Below are positions 52,401 to 60,945 of a DNA stretch of 64,000 nucleotides, piece after piece. This DNA is from Closterium sp. Naga37s-1 (lineage: Eukaryota > Streptophyta > Zygnematophyceae > Desmidiales > Closteriaceae): assembly GCA_947471745.1 (NCBI GenBank), contig CANJKZ010000778.1, positions 248,001 to 312,000 on the forward strand, given 5' to 3'. The notes beneath the pieces are model-generated. The model was not told the DNA's origin and searched no databases. It worked only from the letters and a program-made list of their open reading frames with translations. Positions within the stretch are counted from its first letter, which is position 1; the number at the start of each line of letters is the position of its first letter. The position numbers and the translations under genes were made by a program.

Positions 52401-55400
52401 AAGGAGGAGGTGGGCGGAGAGGGAAGAGGAGGGGGGAAGTCCCCGCGGGGGGGAGGGGCCAAGTCGCCTCGAGGGGGGGGAGGGTCCAAGTCCCCCCGAG
52501 GAGGAGGGGCGAAGTCTCCAAGAGGAGGAGGCGGTGCGAAGTCGCCTCTCATGGCGCCGTCGTCGCCTCTGCCTGAAACTGCCAAGAAGTTTCTGTCTGC
52601 TACGCTGGGGAAGAAGAATAAGATGGTGAGCTGAGCTGCGAATGAATGAATCACAACCGTCCATTAGTCAACTAGGTGGATGGGTGGGACGCGGACGCCG
52701 CTGTCAACAGGGAAGGGAAGACCATTGGATCCTCCTCCTCTCCCGTTCCAATCTTCAGTTCACATAACCATTGTATCCAATCCAACAGAAGGAGATTCAA
52801 GCGCTGGTAGCATTGCAGCACGCCAACCTAGCTGAGATCCTGGGCTATGCCCTGGAGAAGGACGATGTGCAGATCGCATACGACCTCCTTTCCAACTCTC
52901 CTCCCAACTCTCCTCCCTCCTCACGCCCCTTCCTCTACCCCATCTCCATCTCCCCTCACTGTGTTCCCCTTGCTGTCACATGCGTGCGTGCCATGCAACA
53001 GAAGGAGATTCAAGCGCTGGTAGCGCTCCAGCATGCCAACCTGGCGGAGATTCTCGGCTATGCGCTGGAGAAGGACGACGTGCAGATAGCAAAGTAGCCT
53101 CCTTCCCCCCAACCTATCTCTTTCCCCCCACCTCCTTCCTCCCTCCCCCCACATGGCCGTCTCCCTTGCACATCCCTACCATGCAACAGAAGGAGATTCA
53201 AGCGCTGGTAGCATTGCAGCACGCCAACCTGGCAGAAATTCTCGGCTATGCCCTGGAGAAGGATGATGTGCAGATCGCATACGACCTCCCCCCCAACTCC
53301 GCTTCCCTGGAGAACTACCTCTTTCCAGGTAAGCTTATGAGATTTGCATATACGGATGGGGTTATGGTTAAGGCGCACTTGTGCAGATATCTTTTGAGTC
53401 GACTCAAAAGTTACAGATGGGGTTATGGTTAAGGCCCACTTGTGCAAATATCACCCCTTTCCAAGCGAATTCGGAGAATCACTTGCTGAGGGTAACTTAC
53501 GATCTGGGGGTATGAGACTTGTGGGGGGTAAGCCTTGTTTAGAAATAAAAAAATCGGTCTGGAGAAATGCCTTGACCACTTTTCAAGAAAACTTTTGAGT
53601 CGACTCAAAAGTCAATTTGAAAATGGGTCTGGAGAAATGCCTTGACCACTTTTCAAGAAAACTTTTGGGTCGACTCAAAAGTCAATTTGAAGATTGGTCT
53701 GGAGAAATGCCTTGACCACTTTTCAAGAAAACTTTTGAGTCGACTCAAAAGTCAATTTGAAGATCGGTCTGGAGAAATGCCTTGACCAGTTTTCAAGAAA
53801 ACTTTTGAGTTGACTCAGAAGTCAATTTGAAGATCGGTCTAGAGAAATGCCTTGACCACTTTTCAAGAAAACTTTTGAGTCGACTCAAAAGTCAATTTGA
53901 AGATCGGTCTGGAGAAATGCCTTGACCACTTTTCAAGAAGACTTTTGAGTCGACTCAAAAGTCAATTTGAAGATCGGTCTGGAGAAATGCCTTGACCACT
54001 TTTCAAGAAAACGTTTGGGTCGACTCAAAAGTCAATTTGAAGATTGGTCTGGAGAAATGCCTTGACCACTTGTCAAGAAATAGCGGGTACCGGCCTCTGC
54101 TGATCCTGTCTGTTTTATCCCCTTTCTCCCCTTATACTTCCCTTGCCTCATTACTTGGTCTCATCTCAGAGGGAGTGGACGGTGACTTCCTGCCGCTGCG
54201 AGTGCGAGTGAAGGTGGCGATCAGCACTTCTCTCCCCTCCCCCTTCCCTCCTCCCTTCCCTCCTCCCTTCTCTCCTCCCTTCCCCCCATTCATAATCACT
54301 CCAGAGGGAGTGGACGGTGACTTCCTGCCTCTACGAGTGAGAGTGAAGGTGGCGATAGGAGTGGCCAAGGGGCTGACGTGAATACAGCGACCCCTGGCCA
54401 TTCCCGCCTCTCCTTCTTCTGACCCTCTCTAATGATTGCTCTTTCTCCCCCAAATGACTCCAGAGGGAGTGGATGGTGACTTCCTGCCGCTGCGAGTGCG
54501 AGTGAAGGTGGCTATTGGCATGACCAAGGGGCTAGCCTACCTGCACTCCAAGGCTGTGGTTCACGGCAACCTCATCATGTGCTGCCCTCCTTTGACCCTC
54601 CCCTTCCACCTCTCTCCCTCCCCCCTGTCACTCCAATCCAGAGGGAGTGGATGGTGACTTCCTGCCGCTGCGAGTGCGAGTGAAGGTGGCGATAGGGGTG
54701 GCCAAGGGGCTGGCCTACCTGCACTCCAAGTCGGTGGTTCACGGCAACCTCATGTGCTGCAATGTGATGCTGGATTCGGTGAGTGGTGTGCTTGTAACGA
54801 GTATGGAGTGTACATAGGGCACATCACATACAAGTCGGTGGTTCACGGCAACCCCAAATTTCAAGTCTCCCAAATTCCATGTCGCTCACATTCCACGTCT
54901 CACATTCCACGTCTCCCACATTCCATGTGCCTCACTCATACCCCCATGCCCTCATGCTTGCTCTGTCTATTCCCCCCTTCTTCTCTCCACAGAGCTACAC
55001 AGCGCTGCTGACGGGCTATGGGCTGGCGGCAATACTGGCCAAAGGATCATCAAAGAAGATACTTAAGGGTGAGTGCTCTCCGGCCTTGTGTGGCATGGTT
55101 GCGGGGTGACATGGTAACGAGTTGAACTTTGAGACAACTCATAAGGCTCTGTTGACCGACCGGCTATGGGCTGGCTGGCGGCAATACTGGCCAAAGGGTG
55201 GTCCATGAAGACCCTCAAGGGCGAGTGCTCTCCGCCCTTGTGTGGCATGGTCAGCGACTGCTGCCGGGACTCGACTCAAATGCCTCTGCTGATCGGCTGT
55301 GGGCCCCTCCCCTCCGACTCATCCCTCTGCTGATCGGCTGTGGGCCCCTCCCCACAGACTCATCCCTCTTTCCTTCCCCTCCCCTTTCATCCTACCCCTC

Positions 55401-56409
55401 TCTCACCCTTCCATTTTGATTCTCCCCATCCTCCTCCCCCACCCCACCCCTCCCCCCCAACCCCCCCTCCTCCCGCAGAAGCGTTCTTTGACTGGGCTGA
55501 AATCTACACTGATGACTTCCCACCTTGACCCCCTCTCTTCCTCCTCACCCCTACTCCCCTCTCCTCCCCTGCCTTCCGTCCCACCTCTCTATTCTCCACG
55601 CTCCCCCCACCCCCCTCCCACATCCCTCTCCCACATCCCCCTCCCAACTGCCATCAGGAGCGGAGGGCATGGGGAAGGACGCGTTTGAATTTAGGGTGGT
55701 GCTCTTCTCGCTGCTCACGGCTTTCCACCTTGCCTCTCTCTCTCCTCCTTCCCCCCGACCCCTCCTCCCCATCCCCACCCACCACCCCCCTCTCCCCACT
55801 ACCATCAGGAGCGGAGGGCATGTGGAAGGACGCGTTTGACTTTGGCGTGGTGCTCTTTTCTCTCCTCACAGGCCGGCAGGGAGCACACAGCACGGCGCAG
55901 CAGCACGGCGCAGAGGCCCTCTTTGACTGGGCCCAGCCCTTTAGAGCCCCCTCAAAAGCCGAACCCTACACTATCGACCTTGCTGTTCCCTTGCCCCCTC
56001 CCCTCCCCCTCAACCATACTCCCCTCTCCTTTCGTGCCTACTCCTCCCTGCTTTCCCTTCCGATCCGCCTCTCTCTCTCTCTCCCTTTCTGGACCTGTCA
56101 GGAGCGGAGGGCATGGGGAAGGACGCGTTTGACTTCGGGGTAGTCCTCTTCTCGCTCCTCACGGGCCGCCAGGGCGCACACAGCACAGCGCAGCAGCACG
56201 GCGCCGAGGCCCTCTTTGACTGGGCCGAGCCCTACACTGACGACCTTGCTCGCAGCGCCGAGTGTGGCAGTGCCACGAGGCGCATGGTGGTGCGCATGCT
56301 TGATGTGCTGGCTAAGGAATGCATGCAGGATGATCCCAGGTGCCGACCCAGCATGGAGGATTTAGTGGTCAGGCTGTTCCGGCTGCAGGACTCGTTACAG
56401 GCGCAGTAA
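40491..56409 (+). CDS. Large receptor-like-kinase-type protein: kinase plus truncated pseudokinase, twelve exons
   Basis: Exons: 40491-40803, 42958-43163, 43895-45772, 46560-46862, 47631-47776, 47895-47988, 50157-50340, 50707-52625, 53190-53328, 54642-54778, 54993-55068, 56102-56409. They sum to 5,703 bp, about 1,900 aa, and every join is in phase. Residues 1-755 start [14 protein letters not shown] and are mostly helical and then low-complexity; I recognise no domain, signal peptide or membrane span. Kinase 1 (about 756-1040) is complete: [15 protein letters not shown] Lys at about 783, HRDVKTLN at about 885, DFG at about 905, [23 protein letters not shown]. It resembles plant RLK/Pelle kinases. 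A disordered linker (about 1042-1681) follows. Kinase 2 lacks the Gly loop and lysine strand, has HGN (about 1761) for HRD and GYG (about 1781) for DFG, so it should be catalytically dead. Two separate genes remain possible. Confidence 0.7.
40900..41095 (+). repeat. Downstream copies of the end of the first kinase-gene exon
   Basis: At about 40910-40970 and 41035-41090 the exon end and donor (GCGGCGGACGGAGGTAGGTT) recur. Each copy is preceded by a decayed palindrome (GTTTGAGTCGACC and GTTTGAGTCGAGTCG). Confidence 0.85.
41520..42240 (+). repeat. C/T-rich CCCATT, CCCTCTTCC and CCCTCTA repeats
   Basis: Intronic tracts of (CCCATT)(CCCACT) hexamers at about 41700-41860, CCCCTCTTCCCCTTCT at 41945-42030 and CCCTCTACCCTCTCC at 42090-42185. 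ORFs through them on both strands are repeat translations. Confidence 0.9.
42455..42790 (+). other. Possible skipped exon and a copy of the exon at 42958
   Basis: A stretch after the CCCAG at 42455-42459 reads [19 protein letters not shown] in the frame that would follow exon 1. No clear donor ends it and the direct join of exon 1 to 42958 is also in phase, so its status is open. At about 42720-42785 there is a decayed copy of [19 protein letters not shown] from the exon at 42958. Confidence 0.35.
43175..43355 (+). repeat. GGGTT run and a downstream copy of exon 42958-43163
   Basis: About ten TTGGG units (43190-43245) are followed by a 3' copy of the exon (about 43262-43348, [20 protein letters not shown]) that ends in the same AAGGTGAG donor. 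Confidence 0.85.
43638..43892 (+). repeat. Two upstream copies of the start of the third kinase-gene exon
   Basis: CACAGGGCAACCCTCGCAGG (43636) and CACAGGGCGACCCTCGCAGG (43765) precede the complete exon at 43895. The second extends further (to RAELDC) than the first. Confidence 0.9.
45845..46400 (+). repeat. Copies around the kinase 1 N-lobe junction
   Basis: A decayed 3' copy of exon 43895-45772 lies at about 45870-46010 ([22 protein letters not shown]). Two 5' copies of exon 46560 follow, at about 46104 and 46284, each beginning CAGATCCACGC or CAGATCCATGC and encoding [20 protein letters not shown]. Confidence 0.9.
46890..47575 (+). repeat. Copies around the kinase 1 catalytic-loop and DFG exons
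   Basis: Two 3' copies of exon 46560-46862 (about 46895-47032 and 47085-47190) each repeat [14 protein letters not shown] and a GTGAGT donor. Two 5' copies of exon 47631 (about 47279 and 47443) follow. Near 47524-47545 the 22-bp perfect palindrome ACTTTTGAGAA/TTCTCAAAAGT separates two copies of GTCTTCCCCGCT. Confidence 0.9.
48045..48980 (+). repeat. Ladder of seven to eight copies of exon 47895-47988 end
   Basis: Units of about 130-150 bp contain GGCAAGGCGCCCGTTCTCAA and CGCTCGCGAAATGG. The middle copies also share a TAAATAATATATTGGTTGAG spacer. Most carry GGGCG in place of the GGGTG donor; the two nearest copies and the 48680 copy keep GGGTGAG. A GGTGA pentamer run lies at 48700-48758. Confidence 0.9.
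49140..50125 (+). repeat. Six copies of the [17 protein letters not shown] exon start plus an ACACC array
   Basis: Copies start near 49160, 49360, 49513, 49748, 49882 and 50034 before the complete exon at 50157. At 49577-49684 the codons after LLESS have expanded into about 21 ACACC pentamers. A 3' copy of the exon (50392-50495) follows it. Confidence 0.85.
52785..53096 (+). repeat. Two copies of the pseudokinase start exon
   Basis: CAACAGAAGGAGATTCAAGC begins copies at 52789 and 53002 before the complete exon at 53190-53328. Both extend almost to the end of the shared segment (DDVQIAYDL and DDVQIAK then a stop). Confidence 0.9.
53340..54095. repeat. 70-bp tandem satellite, one TTTTGAGTCGACTCAAAA palindrome per unit
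   Basis: A first duplication (TACGGATGGGGTTATGGTTA at 53352 and its copy at 53413) has CTTTTGAGTCGACTCAAAAG (53391-53410) at the seam. It is followed by seven to eight 70-bp units from about 53555: AATTTGAAGATCGGTCTGG, AGAAATGCCTTGACCACTTT, TCAAGAAAA and the palindrome. Some units carry one substitution in an arm (GGGTCGACTC, GAGTTGACTC). Confidence 0.95.
54160..54605 (+). repeat. Three copies of the [19 protein letters not shown] exon
   Basis: Copies at about 54169, 54302 and 54463 lengthen towards the complete exon at 54642-54778. The third reaches [16 protein letters not shown] short 3' copy (TCGGTGGTTCACGGCAAC) follows at about 54833. Confidence 0.9.
55120..56035 (+). repeat. Copies of the [11 protein letters not shown] and [20 protein letters not shown] exons
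   Basis: A 3' copy of exon 54993-55068 lies at about 55162-55260, after a decayed palindrome (AACTTTGAGACAACTCATAA, about 55124). 5' copies of exon 56102 begin at about 55657 and 55809. The second reaches EALFDWAQP and an isolated [13 protein letters not shown] copy sits at about 55477. Confidence 0.85.
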
Positions 56410-56514
56410 GGGGTGGTACTGACAGACAGCGGTGGTCAGCTGCGGTGGAGAGTGGTGCAGTGTGGTGAAGCGCATGGTGAAGGGCATGGTGTGAAGAGCA
56501 TGGTGAAGAGCATG

Positions 56515-56757
56515 GTGGTGCGTATGCTTGATGTGTTGGCTAAGGAATGCATGCAGGATGATCCCAGGTGTCGGCCCAGTATGGAGGATCTGGTGGTGAG
56601 GCTGTTCCGGCTGCAAGATTCCCTGCCGGTGGGAAGGAAGCACCGGTGGGACTTCTGAGGGGGCCAGTTGGTCTGCTGCGGTACCGACCCAGTATGGAGG
56701 AGCAAGTCCTGAGGCTGTTCTGGCCGCAGTGCAGGCCTTGCTGCAGGCACAATAATG
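56515..56757 (+). repeat. Two copies of the pseudokinase C-terminus after the stop
   Basis: At 56515-56640 the codons for [20 protein letters not shown] and RLFRLQDSL are repeated. At about 56683-56757 a shorter copy ends CTGCAGGCACAATAA, matching the true C-terminus. Confidence 0.9.
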
Positions 56758-57599
56758 AAGGGAAAGGACGTCTCTTTTCCCAGAATACGCACGTAATTTA
56801 TGATGGAAATGGAAAGCAATGGGGTGTTTAACTTAACATGGGGAGCGGCGACGGGGATGTGGTGCTTCCCTAAGGAAAGGAGAGAGAGTGCATCCACGGT
56901 TTTAACCAACTGTTTGAGGAAATGCTACGAGTGTTAACTTGTACCGGTACGAGCTCGATTGAGGGAAAGGCTGCTGTGCTGGGCTGGGTGTGTTGGCCTA
57001 GAGAAAAATATTGGGATATGGATTAACATGATGTGGAAGAAGTGTGTGCTTTATTATGAATGTACTGTACCATTACATGTTTTAGTGCTTATAACTATTT
57101 TAGTACCGTGCCATGTTTTCGTCATCAATGTCTTTCTATCGTGAAGACTTCTTTAGGGTGTATTCACCTTGAGCACTAAAATAAACATGTTAATTAGTGG
57201 ATGTAGAAACAGTGATGTACACAACTCTCTATTGTCGCAGTCTTTAACGAAGCACAAGCCTTGGCTGGTGTCTTGCTCCCTCGCCTTTCCCGTACCAAAG
57301 AAGGCCGCCTCCCTCCAAGTTTTCTCAAAATCACTCCCCTTATTTTCTCGTCACTTTGCCCACCATACTTCATGTCAACATAGCAGTTCTTGGGTCTGAC
57401 CGTCAAATATTACTTCTCGACTCTCGTGAGTCGTGGCCTGTGAGGGTTTGCGCGGACCAGAATTCGCGATTTCGCTTAGTCCAGTGCTGCACGCGCTTTT
57501 TGCTGCATTCGTCACCCGTTGTTCGCTGATCCCCATTCGCCATTCGCTAGTTCGTCATTCGCTAATTCGCTATCGCCATTGTCGCCTCGTAACAGCGCC
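56758..57599. other. Intergenic region between the kinase gene and SVR1
   Basis: About 840 bp, AT-rich in its middle (57010-57190). No gene features. The last 150 bp carry repeated ATTCGC/TTCGCTA words just upstream of the SVR1 start. Confidence 0.55.
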
Positions 57600-60217
57600 A
57601 TGGCATGCTCATGGCAGTCCGCGTCGCACCATCTCGCCGCGTCCTCCGCCGCTGCCGTGAGGCGCCTCGCCATGAACCCAAGTGCCACTCTATATCGAGT
57701 TCCTCGTTGTAAGATTCTTCCATTCAGGTCACTCTCCACGTCTCTTCCTTCTCTCGCCAGCTCCTCGCAATCCTCCTTCCAACGTGGCACCATCTCATTG
57801 GCTCCACGTGCCATCCCCTGCCACGTGGACACCTGGCAACCATCCACCTCGATCAAATCGATCACCACTGCTTCTGCTAACAACGGCTCCAGCGGCGGCG
57901 GAAGCGGAAGCGGAAGCGGAAGCGGAAGCGGAAGCGGAAGCGGAACAGGAGGAGGCACCAATAGCAGCAACACTCCCGTTAGCAGATCCGTTAGTGGCAG
58001 ACCTGCGGTTCCGCTCCTTGTATTCTCCCCAACCGGGCAACTCTCGCTTACGACACAGCGACCACCAGTCGACTCCGCTTCCGCTCCCCCCCCTCCCTCC
58101 CCTCCCGCCTCCCCCGTCTCTTCCCCCAAGTCCTCCGCAAGCTCTCCCAAGAGCAGCGCCAGCAGCGGAAGCAGCAGCAGCAGCGCCTCTGCCAGCAGCA
58201 GGCCGCGCACGCGGGAAAAGCCCGCGGGACCGACTTCCGCCCCGCGCTACTCCAAGGCCGCGCGGCGCTTCTTCAACGAGCGCTTCCGCAGCGCGGAGCG
58301 CGAAGCCGCGCAGCGCGGGCAGCGCTTGAGCAAAGTCCTCGCCGCCGCGGGGATCGCGTCGCGGCGCGCATGCGAAGACATCATATTCGCTGGGCGGGTA
58401 ACCGTAAACGGCAACACGTGTACAGTCCCGCAAACCGCGGTCGATCCCATGAAAGATTCAATTTACGTGGACGGCAAGTCGTTACCGCGAAAGGCGCCGC
58501 CTAGGCTTTATTTTATGGTCAATAAACCCAAGGGGTATATCTGCTCCAACGCTCCCCAGCAGGAAGTTTCCTCGTCACGTTCCTTCTCCCCTCAGTCGCC
58601 TAAACCCTCTGGCCGCGAGAGAAGCAGCGGAGGGAAAAGTAGACCTGAGAGGGTTGAGGGTTCAGGGTTTAGGGATGAGTCGAGCGACAGCAGCAGCGGC
58701 GGCAGCGGCGGCGGCGGTGGCGGTATTGAGAAGACGGCGATTAGTCTGGTGGAGGAATATTTGAAGGTTTGGGAGAAGAGAAATCCGGGAATCCCCAGGC
58801 CACGGCTGTTCACTGTGGGGAGGCTGGACGTGCAGACGACAGGGCTGCTGCTGGTTACCAACGACGGGAATTTCGCGCAGCAGATCGCACATCCCTCAGC
58901 TGGACTTACCAAAGAGTGCGTTTGGGGGCTTCGGGTTTCTCTCTTTTCGTTTTCGCTATGTGTGTATTGCTTTCAGTGCACACAATCCGCCCATACCAAC
59001 ATAATCCTGCCGTTCTTTCCCACCTTTCTCCTGGTTCCCTCCTCTTTTTTCCAGCCCGCCTTCAATTCCTCCCATCCCCTCCCCTCCCTCCCCTCCGCTC
59101 GCTCTCCTCCCATCCCCTCCCCTCCCCTCCCCTCCCCTCCCCTCCCCTCCCCTCCCCTCCCCTCCCCTCCCCTCCCCTCCCCTCCCATCCCCTCCCCTCC
59201 CCTCCCCTCCCCTCCTTTCCCCTCCCCTCCCCTCCCCTCCCCTCCCCTCCCCTCCCCTCCCCTCCCTTCCCCTCCCCTCCCCTCCCATCCCATCCCCTCC
59301 CCTCCCCTCCCCTCCCCTCCTTTCCCCTCCCCTCCCCTCTCCTCCCCTCCCCTCCCCTCCCCTCCCCTCCCCTCCCCTCCCCTCCCCTCCCCTCCCTCCC
59401 CTCCGCTCGCTCTCCTCCCCATCCCATCCCCTCCCCTCCCCTCCCCTCCCCTCCTTTCCCCTCCCCTCCCCTCCCCTCCCCTCCCTCGCGTCTCCCACAG
59501 ATCCTATCCCTGCATTTAACCTCTCTCTCTCATATTCCTAATTCTGATCACCTCAGCACATCTCTATCCGTCCTCTTGTCCCTTGCCCCTTTTCCCTTTT
59601 CCCTTGCCCCTTTTCCCTTGTCCCTTGCCCCTTGTCCCTTGCCCCTTGCCCCTTGCCCCTTGCCCCTTGCCCCTTGCCCCTTGTCCCTTGTCCCTTGTCC
59701 CTTGTCCCTTGTCCCTTGTCCCTTGTCCCTTGTCCCTTGCATTGTGCCTGCACAGACCTTCTTGTCTTCATACCTTCTGACTCTTTTTGTCATCTCCCCA
59801 GCACCCCCTCCTTTTTTTTACTGGATTAACTTGTTCATTTAAACGCCGCTCCTGGTTTTGTGCAGGTACGTTCTCACGGTTCAGGGGCCAGTCACCAAGC
59901 GCCAGCTGGCAACCATGGCAGCAGGGACGGATGTTGATGGTGTGCTCTGCACACCCGTAGCCCTCGACCTTGTAACGGATAGTGACAATAAAGGAGGAGG
60001 AGGAAGCGGAGGGAAGGGGAGGGAACGGGTGCGGGTGGTGGTGGCCGAGGGGAGGAACAGGGAGGTTCGGAGGCTTGCCGAAGCTGCTGGTCTGGAGGTG
60101 CTAGGGTTGAAGAGAGTTAGGATTGGATCGCTGCGGTTGCCGAGAGACTTGGGAGTGGGGAAGTACAAGGCGTTAAAATCGATAGATGTGGAAAGGCTAC
60201 TCAAGGAGAAGATGTGA
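57600..60217 (+). CDS. SVR1: SVR1-like plastid RNA pseudouridine synthase (RsuA/RluB family), two exons
   Basis: Isomerises uridine to pseudouridine in rRNA; Arabidopsis SVR1 acts in chloroplast rRNA maturation. Exon 1 is 57600-58915, exon 2 is 59866-60217, 555 aa, joined in phase at [13 protein letters not shown]. The ATG at 57600 is preferred because it opens a Ser/Ala/Arg-rich, acid-poor N-terminus like a transit peptide and has a CGCC context. A Gly/Ser-rich stretch leads to the S4 RNA-binding domain at about 242-275 ([20 protein letters not shown]). The catalytic domain begins [15 protein letters not shown], with a species-specific Ser/Gly insertion before the catalytic motif [17 protein letters not shown] (Asp at about 410). 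The C-terminus has the [23 protein letters not shown]-contact region. Bacterial RsuA is about 230 aa, so length comes from the targeting and linker regions. Confidence 0.93.
59060..59745 (+). repeat. CCCCT pentamer and CCCTTG(T/C) heptamer-like arrays in the SVR1 intron
   Basis: (CCCCT)n with occasional CCCAT or CCTTT units spans about 59090-59490. A second array of CCCTTGTCCCTTGCC spans 59578-59735. The two fill most of the 950-bp intron; the long ORFs on both strands are artefacts of these repeats. Confidence 0.95.
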
Positions 60218-60447
60218 ACGAGTGGGGATCCGAAGGGCATGGTTGCTGGTGCTATATCTAGTAAATGTACCTATGTGACATGAAAATAAAGTACCGTAAG
60301 CACTAAAACATAAACTCTCTTCTCAGTGAAATAAGATCTTGCGTCATCAAGGGTGCCTAATTCATAACCCTGTACTGTACGGATTTCCCAGCGAAGCGTA
60401 CAAAACTTTCGCTTGACCCACCACCGTACAACCAACCCTTACACAGG
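60218..60447. other. SVR1 3' flank
   Basis: Short spacer between the SVR1 stop and the retrotransposon LTR. AAATAAAG at about 60284 could be a polyadenylation signal. Nothing else seen. Confidence 0.45.
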
Positions 60448-60945
60448 TGTTGGATTGGAAACAAGTAATTAATGTTGGGCTGAGAAAATAGCCCTTAGGA
60501 TCTTTTCAAGGGTGAATTTCGGGTAGGGATAATGTAATAGCGGAAGCTTTTAAAACCGAAATATAAAATAGTGAAGGCCGTGCCAGCTTGAAATCGCTGC
60601 GATAGTATGTGAGGGCAAAGTGGATTGATTAGAGCAAAGGGAAACAAGATTATATAAGAGTACAAGGAATATGAAGGGGTACAGTTATATCTGTTTTACT
60701 GTTGCTGTTGCGGTTCGATACAGTGACGACCCGAGCAACTGCTCTGTAGCGAGTCAGTTGTGTGTCCTTGCTGTCGCGCTGTATTTTGTCAGGTCAAAGG
60801 TCGCTGACCTTTGACTTTCGCGTAACCTCCAACAGTTACTTTCAACCTCCGAGGGTTGACTCGCCGGTGCTTCGATATGCTTCGCTTCGTTTGTGCTTTA
60901 GTGTTTCGACACGACAGAGGCGCTTAAGATCGATTGTTTCCAACA
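60448..60945 (-). repeat. Probable 3' LTR of the copia element
   Basis: Just after the RNase H stop the minus strand has a purine-rich tract (GAAGCGAAGGGGAG) and then TGTTGGAAACAATC at 60945, a typical PPT/LTR start. The other end should be TG on the + strand; TGTTGG occurs at 60448 and again near 60474, so the length is about 470-500 bp. A TATATAA box lies at 60650-60656 on the minus strand. Confidence 0.55.

Noticed and set aside
58956-59498. Gly/Arg-rich minus-strand ORFs and the extended SVR1 frame
   Set aside because: They arise from (CCCCT)n in the SVR1 intron. The conserved continuation of the enzyme is in the exon at 59866.
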